DNA of 64,000 nt from Christiangramia sabulilitoris (GCF_007050985.1 NZ_VHSF01000002.1:310001-374000), one strand, 5' to 3'; counted from the stretch's first letter, positions 36,593 to 45,979 are shown. Numbers and translations are program-made. The notes: generated by a model from the sequence alone, not told the origin.

Positions 36593-37924
36593 TTAGTTTT
36601 CAGCTTTTTCTGAAGGAATTAGCCTAAGATCTCTTTGTCTTTTATTCACATATCTGAATCCATCTTCACCCCAGAATCCTGCTTCTTCCAGCATGATTCT
36701 AACGCTCTTCTCCCATTCAGGAATATTTACCTCTGTATTTAATTCGATCGCGTAAGCCGTATTTTCATATAGAGGATAATCGCCGGGCCCAGGAACTCCA
36801 CCTTGCTGATCCCACATCCCGATAGTTGGTCCCGCAGAGTGACCGTAAAGACCAAGCGGGTGAGTATAAATAGAGGCTTTTAAGCCCTGTTCTTTTGCTT
36901 CCTTCAGACTTTTCTTTAAGATCTCGTTTCCGGTAAGTCCCGTCTTAAAATTTGAAGTAAGGATATCCTGCAACAAATTTCCTTTAGAAAAGGCCTTTTC
37001 TAAAAATACCGGTGCCTTGTTTTCTCCATCCTTTAAAACATAGGCCATTTGCTGGCAGTCTGTATTTAAATTCAGATAGGAAATTCCAAAATCACAATGT
37101 ATAAGGTCCCCCGGTAAAATAACAGAACTGCCATTTTCATTTGAAAATGCGGTAATATGATCTACCAGTTCTTCATTGCTTCGCTGTATATCTACTGTTG
37201 GATGAAACCAGGTTTCCATACCCATATCGGTAACTTTCTGCCGCAGCCACCAAACCACATCATCTGTAGTAGTAACCCCGGGTTGTATAACGAGTGTGCT
37301 AAAAGCTTCTGCAATAATTTCATGGGTAAGCTCCACAAGATCGCTAAAAAGAACCATTTCACGAAGGGTTCGGGTTTCAATCCAACCAACTGCAAGGTCT
37401 TCCGCAGAAACAATACGATCGTGATATTCCCCGGGCAAAGCAGCTTTGAATTGCTCAAAATCTGTTTTCGCCAGCCCGTCTGCGATGCCAAAATTATCAG
37501 AGAAATTAAGCGCGATCTTAGAAGGGTTTCTTTCTTTAATAATATCTATTAATGCTTTCCACTGGTTGGGTTCTTTCTCTTTGTCCCAGGCAGAAACAAT
37601 ATTGTCTCCAATATTATACCTGGCTATGGCTAGTTTTTCCAGACTGTCTGCCTCCTTATCCCGGTTAAACACTAAAATTGTTCTTCTTCGGGCATTTAAC
37701 CAGGTGGATGGCAGCATGGTTCTTAAAACCGGATCTTCATTATATTCTCTGGAAATAACCACCCACATATCAATACCACTGCGATCCATCAGTTTGGGAA
37801 GCAGGTTGTTAAACCTATCAGCAAGGATCTGGTCATTAACCTTTGATCTTTCTCTCTCATCTAACACCTGGCTTTGGGCAAAAGCGGTAAATAAAATGAT
37901 GGTAGCTAGCAGGATCTTTTTCAT
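36593..37924 (-). CDS. Exported M24 (Xaa-Pro-type) metallopeptidase
   Basis: A 443-residue secreted protein with a signal peptide (MKKILLATIILFTAFAQSQ). The creatinase N-terminal domain spans about residues 25-190. The catalytic pita-bread domain has candidate metal ligands in GDLIHCDFGISYLNLNTDCQ (two Asp), THPLGLYGHSAGP (His), ELNTEVN (Glu) and EEAGFW (Glu). Other M24 proteins cleave Xaa-Pro bonds or are non-peptidase pita-bread enzymes. It is the last gene of the minus-strand block that includes CIA30 and menE, with 27 bases to CIA30. Confidence 0.86.
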   Translation of the reverse strand: MKKILLATIILFTAFAQSQVLDERERSKVNDQILADRFNNLLPKLMDRSGIDMWVVISREYNEDPVLRTMLPSTWLNARRRTILVFNRDKEADSLEKLAIARYNIGDNIVSAWDKEKEPNQWKALIDIIKERNPSKIALNFSDNFGIADGLAKTDFEQFKAALPGEYHDRIVSAEDLAVGWIETRTLREMVLFSDLVELTHEIIAEAFSTLVIQPGVTTTDDVVWWLRQKVTDMGMETWFHPTVDIQRSNEELVDHITAFSNENGSSVILPGDLIHCDFGISYLNLNTDCQQMAYVLKDGENKAPVFLEKAFSKGNLLQDILTSNFKTGLTGNEILKKSLKEAKEQGLKASIYTHPLGLYGHSAGPTIGMWDQQGGVPGPGDYPLYENTAYAIELNTEVNIPEWEKSVRIMLEEAGFWGEDGFRYVNKRQRDLRLIPSEKAEN

Positions 37925-37951
37925 AGAAATAAACAGGAGTTTGATAGTAGA

Positions 37952-38482
37952 TTATTGTAATTCGATTTTAGCGATAAGCAGTTTGAAAGCTTCATTTTTT
38001 TTATTCCCGATTAAAATAGCAATTTCATCTATATGATCATGATTGAAATTAGGCTGATTCAATTTTCGCCCCCTGAAGGAAGGATACATTTTATCCAGAG
38101 GGATTTTAATTTCCTGCCATTCTTTATTAGTGCAGAATTCGATGATATAGGAATAGTAATTGCTATCCTTATTTTTTACACGGAATTGATAGTTCTTCCC
38201 ATCCCCTTTTAGTTTTAAAATCACAAATTCACTGCTTCCAATCTCCATTTTAGGTAAATCATATCTTACCGATGAAAACCCTCCATTATTTTCAAGGGAA
38301 ACAACTCCTTCGAAAACTGCATAGCCATCATCGTTCAGATAAAAGTCTCCTGTAGAAAGGCCTCCCATCACTCCGTCGAGTACAAGTTTCCAGTCTTCCA
38401 GGTCTAATTCCCTCTCAAAATCAAAAATCACCTTGTTCTGAAGCATTGAAAGGAGTGTTATTATGAAAAGTAAGTAGCGCAT
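37952..38482 (-). CDS. CIA30 family protein
   Basis: A 176-residue protein of the CIA30 (NADH:ubiquinone oxidoreductase intermediate-associated protein 30) family, with the diagnostic FDFERELDLEDWKLVLDGVMGG near residue 20 and SLENNGGFSSVRYDL later. The N-terminus is hydrophobic (MRYLLFIITLLSMLQNKV) and suggests export. In mitochondria the namesake helps build complex I; here the role is unknown and only a family resemblance is supported. It starts four bases after menE and ends 27 bases before the M24 peptidase. Confidence 0.85.
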   Translation of the reverse strand: MRYLLFIITLLSMLQNKVIFDFERELDLEDWKLVLDGVMGGLSTGDFYLNDDGYAVFEGVVSLENNGGFSSVRYDLPKMEIGSSEFVILKLKGDGKNYQFRVKNKDSNYYSYIIEFCTNKEWQEIKIPLDKMYPSFRGRKLNQPNFNHDHIDEIAILIGNKKNEAFKLLIAKIELQ

Positions 38483-38486
38483 AATT

Positions 38487-39584
38487 CTATGAAACCCGGC
38501 TTTTCAAAGTGTTTTCACGATGTATCTTGCCATTAGGGGTTTCCTCAAATTTTTCGATAAGATAGATCTTCTTAGGTTTTTCGTATTTACTTAGTGACTT
38601 AATTTTATCGATCTCCTCCTGCAATTCCTCGATGGTATCTTCAGAAAAATCATCTTCTACAAATAAAATAAGCTTCTCACCAAGAGATTCATCTGGCATG
38701 GATGTTACGAAAAAACGCCGGTCCAGTACCTCGTTAAGTTTCTGTTCGATCTGCTCGGGAAATAATTTGATCCCGCCAGAATTTATGACATTGTCATATC
38801 TACCCTTCCACAGAAACCTTTTATAAGTAATAATTTCTACCACATCATTCGTGACTATATCCTCATCCAAAATATTAGGAGCTTTTATTATCAAACAGCC
38901 TCTTTCATCCTGGGCAATATGCACATTTGGCATTAATCTGAACGGCCTTTCCGCTTTCCGTTTTTTCTTAGGATTGAGTTTTTTGGCTGCAATATGACTA
39001 CAGGTTTCAGTCATCCCGTAAGTTTCGTATAAAACGGATTCCACATCTTTCAACATCTTTCTTAATCTGGGAGATACTGCACCACCGCCAATAATAAGCT
39101 TCTTCACCAGGTGCAACCGCGCAATGGAATTATCTAACTGGAATGGAGTCATGGCCGAAAAATCGTAAACCTTGAAAAGGTTATCCAGGGGATTAGAAGA
39201 AGGAGGAATCGTATCAAGGTCCCAGCCCAAGGCCATAGCTCTTACCAGCATCATCTTCCCGGCTATATACTCTGCGGGAAGGCAAAGCAATGCGGTAGTA
39301 CGTGCCGGTAGTTCAAAAAACTTTGAAGTTGCTAAAGCAGAGTTTATCATATGCTCTTTCTTTAGCTTCATTTTCTTTGGTTTACCAGTAGACCCTGAAG
39401 TTTGAACTTCGATATAAGAAGTTGGTTTCAACCAGTCCATCAAAAAACTGCCTATCTGCTGCTCGTAGGGCTCACCTTCCTTTATAAAACTATAAGCAAT
39501 CTGCTTAAGCTCAGAATTCGTGTAATGCCTCTTGTTCAGTCGAAAATCTGAATGAGTTTCGGGTATTTTAAACTTATCTGGCAT
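38487..39584 (-). CDS. menE: o-Succinylbenzoate-CoA ligase-like AMP-binding enzyme
   Basis: A 365-residue ANL-superfamily adenylate-forming enzyme, short as is usual for Bacteroidota MenE. It contains the phosphate loop QTSGSTGKPKKMKLKK, YETYGMTETCSHIA, the hinge KGRYDNVINSGGIKLFPEQ and the catalytic PNGKIHR near the C-terminus. Its position in a block with menC and menA supports activation of o-succinylbenzoate in menaquinone synthesis. A 125-base gap separates it from the CPBP gene upstream on the strand. Confidence 0.87.
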   Translation of the reverse strand: MPDKFKIPETHSDFRLNKRHYTNSELKQIAYSFIKEGEPYEQQIGSFLMDWLKPTSYIEVQTSGSTGKPKKMKLKKEHMINSALATSKFFELPARTTALLCLPAEYIAGKMMLVRAMALGWDLDTIPPSSNPLDNLFKVYDFSAMTPFQLDNSIARLHLVKKLIIGGGAVSPRLRKMLKDVESVLYETYGMTETCSHIAAKKLNPKKKRKAERPFRLMPNVHIAQDERGCLIIKAPNILDEDIVTNDVVEIITYKRFLWKGRYDNVINSGGIKLFPEQIEQKLNEVLDRRFFVTSMPDESLGEKLILFVEDDFSEDTIEELQEEIDKIKSLSKYEKPKKIYLIEKFEETPNGKIHRENTLKSRVS

Positions 39585-39709
39585 ATTTGATGAAGTTAGT
39601 CGATATCTCTAAAGTTAACGAATTGAAATGGGATTTTTAAAAATGTTTATTAACATTTATGAATTCCAAATCGGTTTTGGCACTTCATCATTATTAAAAA
39701 ATAATCGGT

Positions 39710-40630
39710 TTAGAACCTTTCTGGCTCTAACTCTACCGGCTTCTCTACCTTTCCGGTTAATTTTTCCTTCCAGTTGGTCCACTTATACTTTCTTGCCATG
39801 ATATACAGGAACAGTGGATAAATAACAAGAACCGGAATAAAAACATCCCAGCCTGCAGAGGGCTCTGATACATCCCTAAGAATAGAATTTGTTTGAAATG
39901 CGGTCCAGTCTGCAGTAACCAGTAAGGCCGTAATGAGGTTATTTGCCGCATGAAATCCAAGCGCCAATTCCAGCCCCTCGTCCATCAAAGTAATGATTCC
40001 CAACATAAAGCCGGTACCTATATAGTGTATCATGATGATATCCCCCAGCTTGGTCACTTCAGGATTAAAATAATGCAGTCCCCCAAAAACCAGCGAAGTA
40101 AAAATTAAGGGAACCCATCGATTTCTGGCCAATATGCCCAATCCCTGCATGAGATAACCCCTGAAGAAGTATTCTTCAAAACTGGTTTGGATAGGAATCA
40201 ACAGCACACAGATCAATAGTAGATACAGAAACGGCTCTAATTCAAAATTCACTACATAATCCTCCGGATTGGCAAAATAATCCAGCAAGGTTATAATTAT
40301 ACTAAAGGCACCCACTAATATAAAGACAAACCAGAACCGGCTCCAGTCTATTTTTTTCCTACTGGTCGTTAATGCTTTTATAGGCTGATGATGTACATAT
40401 TTTACCCAGAGAAAAAGTCCTGCCAGGAAAATCACGAATGCGAGCAGGTTTTCAACCAGGACCCGGTTGGATCCTTTACGGGCAATTTCTTCCTGCATGA
40501 CTTGCCCTATATCGATATCCATCATTTCGATAAAGACAAAGTTGAGGGCCATTAGACCAAAAAATAATACAGGAATGACTAAATAACGCCAGAAGGAGTG
40601 TGAATACTTGAATGCCTGTGCTATAAACAT
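39710..40630 (-). CDS. CPBP family intramembrane protease
   Basis: A 306-residue membrane protein with about eight hydrophobic segments. The CPBP (CAAX protease and bacteriocin-processing, ABI) signature EEYFFRGYLMQG is present, with FGGLHYFNPE as the second motif and GFHAANNLITAL as the third. Catalytic Glu-Glu and His residues are intact. Substrate is unknown. It lies between menC and menE, seven bases downstream of menC. Confidence 0.88.
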   Translation of the reverse strand: MFIAQAFKYSHSFWRYLVIPVLFFGLMALNFVFIEMMDIDIGQVMQEEIARKGSNRVLVENLLAFVIFLAGLFLWVKYVHHQPIKALTTSRKKIDWSRFWFVFILVGAFSIIITLLDYFANPEDYVVNFELEPFLYLLLICVLLIPIQTSFEEYFFRGYLMQGLGILARNRWVPLIFTSLVFGGLHYFNPEVTKLGDIIMIHYIGTGFMLGIITLMDEGLELALGFHAANNLITALLVTADWTAFQTNSILRDVSEPSAGWDVFIPVLVIYPLFLYIMARKYKWTNWKEKLTGKVEKPVELEPERF

Positions 40631-40637
40631 AAATTAA

Positions 40638-41672
40638 TTAAAAATTAAATTCCCAGTGCTTCGAAGGATTATAATGAATATTTCCATTTTCGACCTCCAA
40701 CGGACTTTCGAAATTATTAGTATATAGGCCGCCGGTCCCCAATCCCTGCGGTAAATCCGGTTTAAGAGTGTAGGTCCATTGTGCAATAGCATTTAGACCC
40801 ACATTGCTTTCCAGGGCACTGGTGATCCACCATTTTACACCCTGAGCCTCACATATATTTTTCCACTCAACCGTACCCTTTATCCCACCAATCAGGCTGG
40901 GCTTGAAGATCGCATATTGTGGATTTACTATTTGTATCAGGTTTTCTTTATCTGTTACATTGGTGAGTCCAATTAGTTCCTCATCCAAAGCAATTGGTAA
41001 CGGAGTTTTTCGGCACAAATCAGCCATTTCTTCGATCTGTCCCTGTTTTATAGGTTGTTCTATACTATGCAGATCAAACTGAGCCAGCCTATCTAACTTT
41101 TCCATGGCATCCTGCGGATTAAATGCGCCATTTGCATCCACCCGCAATTCTATATCTCTTTCAGAAAATTCACTTCTAATCGCCTGCAGAAGGTCCAATT
41201 CAGTTTCAAAATCTATCGCACCTATCTTTAATTTGATACAGTTAAATCCTGCGGCGATCTTTTCTGAAATCTGATTCTTCATGAAAGTCTTGTCTCCCAT
41301 CCAGATAAGGCCGTTAATAGGAATAGCACTTTTACCATTGGTAAAGTCTGAAGGATAAAGCAAAAATGGATGCTTAGCCTCTAAACTTTGAAAAGCCATT
41401 TCCACACCAAATTGAATACTTGGAAATTCTCTTAGTTCTTCCCAAAGCATTTCCCTGCCCATATTAATATTATTACAGGTCCACTTTAGCTTTTCTTCAT
41501 AATCTGGCTTGTCATCATAACTTAAACTCCTTAGGATCCCGCATTCCCCGATGCCGAAATTCCCGCCATCGGAAATTTTCAGAAACCAGGTTTCCTTTTC
41601 AACAAGAACGCCCCGGGAAGTTCCGCTGGGGCGTTTAAAATTGAGAATATACTTCTTATAATCTGCCTTCAT
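40638..41672 (-). CDS. menC: o-Succinylbenzoate synthase
   Basis: A 344-residue enolase-superfamily protein. Catalytic lysine pair CIKLKIGAIDFE, metal ligands VDANGAFNPQD, SIEQPIK, LDEEL, and IFKPSLIGGIKG with the second general base. These match MenC, which dehydrates SHCHC in menaquinone synthesis. It is three bases downstream of the MBL-fold hydrolase gene and in the same strand block as menA and menE. Confidence 0.93.
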   Translation of the reverse strand: MKADYKKYILNFKRPSGTSRGVLVEKETWFLKISDGGNFGIGECGILRSLSYDDKPDYEEKLKWTCNNINMGREMLWEELREFPSIQFGVEMAFQSLEAKHPFLLYPSDFTNGKSAIPINGLIWMGDKTFMKNQISEKIAAGFNCIKLKIGAIDFETELDLLQAIRSEFSERDIELRVDANGAFNPQDAMEKLDRLAQFDLHSIEQPIKQGQIEEMADLCRKTPLPIALDEELIGLTNVTDKENLIQIVNPQYAIFKPSLIGGIKGTVEWKNICEAQGVKWWITSALESNVGLNAIAQWTYTLKPDLPQGLGTGGLYTNNFESPLEVENGNIHYNPSKHWEFNF

Positions 41673-41675
41673 GTA

Positions 41676-42356
41676 CTATAATTCTATAGATTCTCCAATT
41701 TCCAGAAGCATGAGGTCCTTCCCTTTTTCATAAAATTTCTTTTTCGCTTCTTCATGGTCTATTTCAATATATCCAAAGGTATCATAATGACAGCCTAAGA
41801 TCTTATCACATTCAATGAAGTCACTGGCAATAATTGCATCATCCACTCCCATTGTGAAATTATCACCAATTGGCAGCACCGCCAGGTCCAAATCTGTTTT
41901 CATTGGGATCAATTTCATATCCATGGTCAAAGCAGTATCGCCTGCGATATAAATATTCTTGTGTTCTCCTTCAATTACAAATCCGCCGGGTTGCCCACCA
42001 TAACTTCCATCTGGAAATGAACTGGTATGGATTGCGTTGACATATTTCACCTTTCCGAATTCAAAATCCCAGCTTCCACCATGATTCATAGGGTGAACCT
42101 CTAAACCTTTTGCTTCATAATGATTAGCAATTTCAAAATTACTAACGATCACTGCACCGGTATTTTTAGCTATCGCTTCAGCATCCAGAGTATGATCCTG
42201 ATGAGCATGAGTAAGTAAAATAAAATCTGCCTTCAGATCCATTATATCAACCTTGTCCTTTGAGAGGTCATTGCCCGTTATGAAAGGATCTACCAGCACA
42301 TCGATATCTCCTATTTTCAATGCAAGGGTATTCTGGCCGTAAAAAGTGATTTTCAT
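41676..42356 (-). CDS. MBL-fold metal-dependent hydrolase (UPF0173 type)
   Basis: A 226-residue metallo-beta-lactamase-fold protein. The metal motif HAHQDH occupies residues 50-55, preceded by DPFITGNDLSKD and followed by a later IAGDTALTMDMK, which fits the UPF0173/UlaG-like branch. The substrate is unknown. It sits between menA and menC on the same strand, which may indicate an accessory role but is only context. Confidence 0.88.
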   Translation of the reverse strand: MKITFYGQNTLALKIGDIDVLVDPFITGNDLSKDKVDIMDLKADFILLTHAHQDHTLDAEAIAKNTGAVIVSNFEIANHYEAKGLEVHPMNHGGSWDFEFGKVKYVNAIHTSSFPDGSYGGQPGGFVIEGEHKNIYIAGDTALTMDMKLIPMKTDLDLAVLPIGDNFTMGVDDAIIASDFIECDKILGCHYDTFGYIEIDHEEAKKKFYEKGKDLMLLEIGESIEL

Positions 42357-42448
42357 AATTTAAAAATGTTGGTTTTTATAAAAATAGGAATTCACTAAAA
42401 AACCTGATGGCCATAGTCTATATAATTTTGTTAATTTTCTCGAGCTAA

Positions 42449-43351
42449 CTACCAGATCAGGCCAAGAGCAAAAAGAATGGAAATGCCGAAAGTGGAAAGT
42501 GCAACTATTTTTAATTCAGGATCCAGGACTTTAGGGTCTTTATTGTCCACCACCCGCTGAAGATGAAAAATTAGGGGAACAAACCCGATGAGATATATAA
42601 AATCATTTAGTTCTGATGTAGTTAGAACGGAATATATCAGGAAGCAGAAAAGTGAACCGATAATAAGAATATAATGATAATTTTTAGCTCTTTTTTCTCC
42701 CAGCTTGACCACCAGCGTTCTTTTGTTAGCTCTGGCATCAGAAATTCGGTCACGCAGATTATTGAGATTTAATACCGCCACGCTAAGAAATCCTATAGAT
42801 ATGGCCGGAAAGGCACTGATGATCTCGTGGTTGTGACTATATAAATAGTAAGATCCATAGACAGCGACAAGACCAAAAAAAACAAATACAAATATATCAC
42901 CCATTCCCCGGTATCCGTAAGCTGAGTTACCAACGGTATATTTTATTGCCGCAATTATGGCAGCCACACCAAGAATAAAAAAGATCAAAGCCGAAATTAG
43001 CTGGTCACGACCGAACGATGCATAAATAAGCAGAATCGCCAGAAACAGGGTGCAGACGGCTGTTACCACCATAGCCAGTTTCATTTCCTTCTCGCTAATT
43101 AATCCGCTTTGAATCGCCCTCGCGGGACCTATTCTTTCTTCATTATCGGTACCTTTTACCCCATCCCCATAGTCATTCGCAAAATTTGAAAGTATCTGCA
43201 GGCCCAAGGTGGTTCCCAGCGCCAGGCTGAAAATCGCGATATCAAAATATCCTGCATGAGCGGCTATACTGCTTCCTACAATGATTCCGGAAATTGATAA
43301 AGGCAAGGTTCTTAATCTGGCCGCATTGATCCAGGATGAAAATCTACTCAT
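42449..43351 (-). CDS. menA: 1,4-dihydroxy-2-naphthoate polyprenyltransferase
   Basis: A 300-residue UbiA-family membrane prenyltransferase. The first Asp-rich motif is NFANDYGDGVKGTDNEERIGPARAI, and the second is NNLRDRISDARANKRTLVVKLG, both typical of MenA. Eight to nine hydrophobic segments follow the N-terminal INAARLRTLPLSISG. It attaches the polyprenyl tail in menaquinone synthesis. It is three bases downstream of holA and about 90 bases upstream of the MBL-fold gene. Confidence 0.94.
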   Translation of the reverse strand: MSRFSSWINAARLRTLPLSISGIIVGSSIAAHAGYFDIAIFSLALGTTLGLQILSNFANDYGDGVKGTDNEERIGPARAIQSGLISEKEMKLAMVVTAVCTLFLAILLIYASFGRDQLISALIFFILGVAAIIAAIKYTVGNSAYGYRGMGDIFVFVFFGLVAVYGSYYLYSHNHEIISAFPAISIGFLSVAVLNLNNLRDRISDARANKRTLVVKLGEKRAKNYHYILIIGSLFCFLIYSVLTTSELNDFIYLIGFVPLIFHLQRVVDNKDPKVLDPELKIVALSTFGISILFALGLIW

Positions 43352-43354
43352 GCT

Positions 43355-44359
43355 TTAATTCATTATTTTCACCAGGAGTTCTTTTAAAAGATCTCCCTGA
43401 GAAACATTTGAAGCTCCCACTCCTTTACTTTTCACATCTGTTTCGTGCAACAGGCTAATTACATGGCTCACTTTTTTCATTGGATAATTTCGACCCGCCG
43501 TTACATAATCACTAACAAAATATGGATTTACTTTTAGTTGCTTCGCTACGGCCGGCTTGGATTTATCTGAAAGACCATGATATTGTAAGAGTTGCGAAAA
43601 GAATGAGAACAATAACGAAACTGTAACGATCATGGGATTATCCTTTGGATTTTGAGAAAAGTAATTTATAATCCTGTGCGCTTTAAGCGTATCCCTCTCG
43701 CCTACCGCTTTTCGAAGCTCGAAATTATTAAAGTCCTTACTTATTCCAATATTTTCCTCAATGATCTCGGGATTTATAGTAGTTCCTGCCGGACAGATAA
43801 GTTGTAATTTCTGAAGTTCGTTATCAATCTTCCCCAGGTCTGTACCTAAAAATTCCACCAGCATTTGGGCAGCTTTCGGGGAAATTCCATAATTCCTGCT
43901 TTTCAGGGTTTTTATGATCCAATCACCAACCTGGTTTTCATATAAGCGTTTACCCTCGAAGATCACCCCGGTTTTAGAGATCGTCTTGTGCAGCTTTTTG
44001 CGCTTATCGATCTTTTTATATTTATAGCAAACTACTAAAACAGTGGTTGGTTGAGGATTTGCAGCATAATCAACCAGTTTCTCTATAGTCCTGGACAGAT
44101 CCTGAGCTTCCTTCACGATAACCACCTGCCGTTCTGCCATCATGGGATAGCGTTTGGCATTGCTTACGATTTCTTCAATATTGGAATCCCTGCCATAAAT
44201 AACCATTTGGTTAAAGCCACGTTCCTCCTCGCTAAGAATATTTTCTGCAATAAAATCTGAGATTTTGTCCACATAATATGGCTCTTCCCCCATCAGAAAA
44301 TAAATAGGTTTTATATTTCCTTTCTGAATGTCGGTTACGATTTGTTTTGCGTCGTCCAT
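43355..44359 (-). CDS. holA: DNA polymerase III subunit delta
   Basis: A 334-residue clamp-loader subunit. The N-terminal AAA+ fold starts IKPIYFLMGEEPYYVDKISD, where the GxE-type first strand replaces a canonical P-loop, as expected for the delta subunit; other blocks are YPMMAERQVVIVKEAQDL and VLVVCYKYKKIDKRKKLHKTI, with a C-terminal helical collar domain. It opens the beta clamp. It is divergent from the HsdR-N-like gene and co-directional with menA. Confidence 0.92.
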   Translation of the reverse strand: MDDAKQIVTDIQKGNIKPIYFLMGEEPYYVDKISDFIAENILSEEERGFNQMVIYGRDSNIEEIVSNAKRYPMMAERQVVIVKEAQDLSRTIEKLVDYAANPQPTTVLVVCYKYKKIDKRKKLHKTISKTGVIFEGKRLYENQVGDWIIKTLKSRNYGISPKAAQMLVEFLGTDLGKIDNELQKLQLICPAGTTINPEIIEENIGISKDFNNFELRKAVGERDTLKAHRIINYFSQNPKDNPMIVTVSLLFSFFSQLLQYHGLSDKSKPAVAKQLKVNPYFVSDYVTAGRNYPMKKVSHVISLLHETDVKSKGVGASNVSQGDLLKELLVKIMN

Positions 44360-44429
44360 ATAGAATTTGGTGCAGCTTTAGGTCAGGGGATTTCTAAAAA
44401 GTAAATTGCAGGGCTGTAATAATCTTTAT

Positions 44430-44437
44430 TACTTTTG
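44430..44437 (+). promoter_or_regulatory. TAnnTTTG -7 box 4 bases before the HsdR-N gene start
   Basis: TACTTTTG matches TAnnTTTG; TTG at 44406-44408 lies 21 bases upstream as a -33 element. The ATG begins four bases after the box, which predicts a leaderless transcript. Confidence 0.5.
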
Positions 44438-44441
44438 AAAA

Positions 44442-44888
44442 ATGCAAAAACTGAATTTTCCCTCTTATTCGTTTCGGTTCAAAAATAATCAAAATAAAGT
44501 AGCCGTTTTTGATGATCTGAGGAAAAAATTTATCATTCTTACGCCTGAAGAATGGGTAAGACAACATTGCGTACAATTTCTTCAAAAGGAGAAGAAATAC
44601 CCCCTAAGTCATATTAATGTAGAGAAGCAACTTAAGATTGCCGGGCTGGTTAAAAGATATGACATTGTAATTTTTGAACCTGAAGGAGGTATACACATCA
44701 TTGTAGAATGCAAGGCGCCCTCGGTAAAGATTACCCAGGACACCTTTGACCAGATTGCCAGATATAACCTTAGTTTGCGGGCCAACTATTTGATGGTGAC
44801 TAATGGGCTGGAACATTTCTTCTGCCAGTTGGATTATGAGAATGAGAATTATATATTTTTAAAGGAACTTCCCGAATATAAGCGTTAA
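44442..44888 (+). CDS. Free-standing HsdR-N (PD-(D/E)XK) nuclease-like protein
   Basis: A 148-residue protein similar to the N-terminal domain of type I restriction enzyme HsdR subunits but without helicase. The PD-(D/E)XK core is visible: Glu61, Asp74 in KRYDIVIF, Glu89-Cys-Lys91 in IVECKAP, and a RecB-type QIARYN motif (Gln104, Tyr108). No methylase or specificity subunit lies nearby. It is divergent from holA (82 bases apart), and its 3' end overlaps the start of a GT2 gene by one base (TAATG). Its cellular role is unknown. Confidence 0.85.
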   Translation: MQKLNFPSYSFRFKNNQNKVAVFDDLRKKFIILTPEEWVRQHCVQFLQKEKKYPLSHINVEKQLKIAGLVKRYDIVIFEPEGGIHIIVECKAPSVKITQDTFDQIARYNLSLRANYLMVTNGLEHFFCQLDYENENYIFLKELPEYKR

Positions 44889-45886
44889 TGAAAGTAGCTG
44901 TTGTCATACTCAACTGGAATGGAAAACACCTTTTGGAACAGTTTTTACCCTCGGTGATCAATTTTTCCAAACAGGCAAAAATATACGTTGCAGATAATGC
45001 CTCTACAGACGGCTCTGTAAGTTTCCTGGAAAAAAACTTCCCGGAAGTTGAAATAATTAAGAATAGTCGTAATGCAGGCTATGCTGGCGGTTATAACCTG
45101 GCTTTAAAACATGTTCCGGAAGATATCCATATATTACTTAATAGTGATGTGGAAGTGACAGAAAACTGGTTACTCCCGGTGATTGAGGTTTTTGAAAATG
45201 AGCCAAAAACAGCCGCAGTCCAGCCTAAGATACTTGATTTTAAAATGAAAGATTGCTTCGAATATGCGGGCGCTGCCGGAGGTTACCTGGATAAATTTGG
45301 ATATCCCTTCTGCCGCGGAAGGATCTTTCAACATTTGGAAGAAGATCACGGACAATATAATGACGATCAATATATTTTCTGGGCCAGTGGAGCCTGCCTG
45401 GCCATAAGGAAAGACAACTATGAGCAAACGGGTGGTCTTGATGAAGATTTTTTTGCTCATCAGGAAGAGATCGACCTTTGCTGGAGGTTACAAAATGAAG
45501 GTTTCAGGATCAAATATGTTAGTGCCTCGAGGATCTACCACGTAGGCGGAGCAACCCTGGCTGACATGAATCCAAAGAAGACCTTCTTCAATTTCAGGAA
45601 CAGCCTTTTTATGCTTTTAAAGAATGTAGAATCGGGCAGGGTATTTTATGTTCTTTTTATTAGGATGATCCTGGACGGGGTCGCGGGATTTAAATTTCTT
45701 TTCGAAGGAAAATTCAATCATTTCTTCGCTATTTTAGATGCACACGGCAGCTTCTACAGGCATTATGGAAAAATCAGAAAAAAAAGACCTAAAACATTTA
45801 TTTTCAACGATTACTACAAGATCAAATCTATCGTTTTCGCCCATTATATAAGGCGTAAAAACAAATTCAGTGAGCTCGAAAAATAA
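44888..45886 (+). CDS. Glycosyltransferase family 2 protein
   Basis: A 332-residue GT-A glycosyltransferase. The start MKVAVVILNWNGKHLLEQFLP with VADNASTDGSVSFL and the donor site ILLNSDVEV (DXD-like) matches GT2 rhamnosyltransferase-type proteins; AIRKDNYEQTGGLDEDFFAHQEEIDLCWRL is the typical acceptor block. It probably adds sugars to surface polysaccharide. The C-terminus is hydrophobic and basic, suggesting membrane association. It shares an overlapping stop/start with the HsdR-N-like gene. Confidence 0.9.
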   Translation: MKVAVVILNWNGKHLLEQFLPSVINFSKQAKIYVADNASTDGSVSFLEKNFPEVEIIKNSRNAGYAGGYNLALKHVPEDIHILLNSDVEVTENWLLPVIEVFENEPKTAAVQPKILDFKMKDCFEYAGAAGGYLDKFGYPFCRGRIFQHLEEDHGQYNDDQYIFWASGACLAIRKDNYEQTGGLDEDFFAHQEEIDLCWRLQNEGFRIKYVSASRIYHVGGATLADMNPKKTFFNFRNSLFMLLKNVESGRVFYVLFIRMILDGVAGFKFLFEGKFNHFFAILDAHGSFYRHYGKIRKKRPKTFIFNDYYKIKSIVFAHYIRRKNKFSELEK

Positions 45887-45935
45887 TTTAAAAAAGGAAA
45901 TGTTAAAATACGCTTCCGTCTTATTATTTTTTTGA

Positions 45936-45943
45936 TATTTTTG
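45936..45943 (+). promoter_or_regulatory. TAnnTTTG -7 box of the OmpA-family gene
   Basis: TATTTTTG matches the consensus, 36 bases before the ATG. It predicts a leader of about 30 bases. Confidence 0.5.
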
Positions 45944-45979
45944 GGCATTCTAACAATATAAAATTATAAGAAACCTATT

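Noticed and set aside
44442-44888. Part of a type I restriction-modification system
   Set aside because: No helicase, methylase or specificity gene is present nearby; only the HsdR-N-like nuclease domain occurs.
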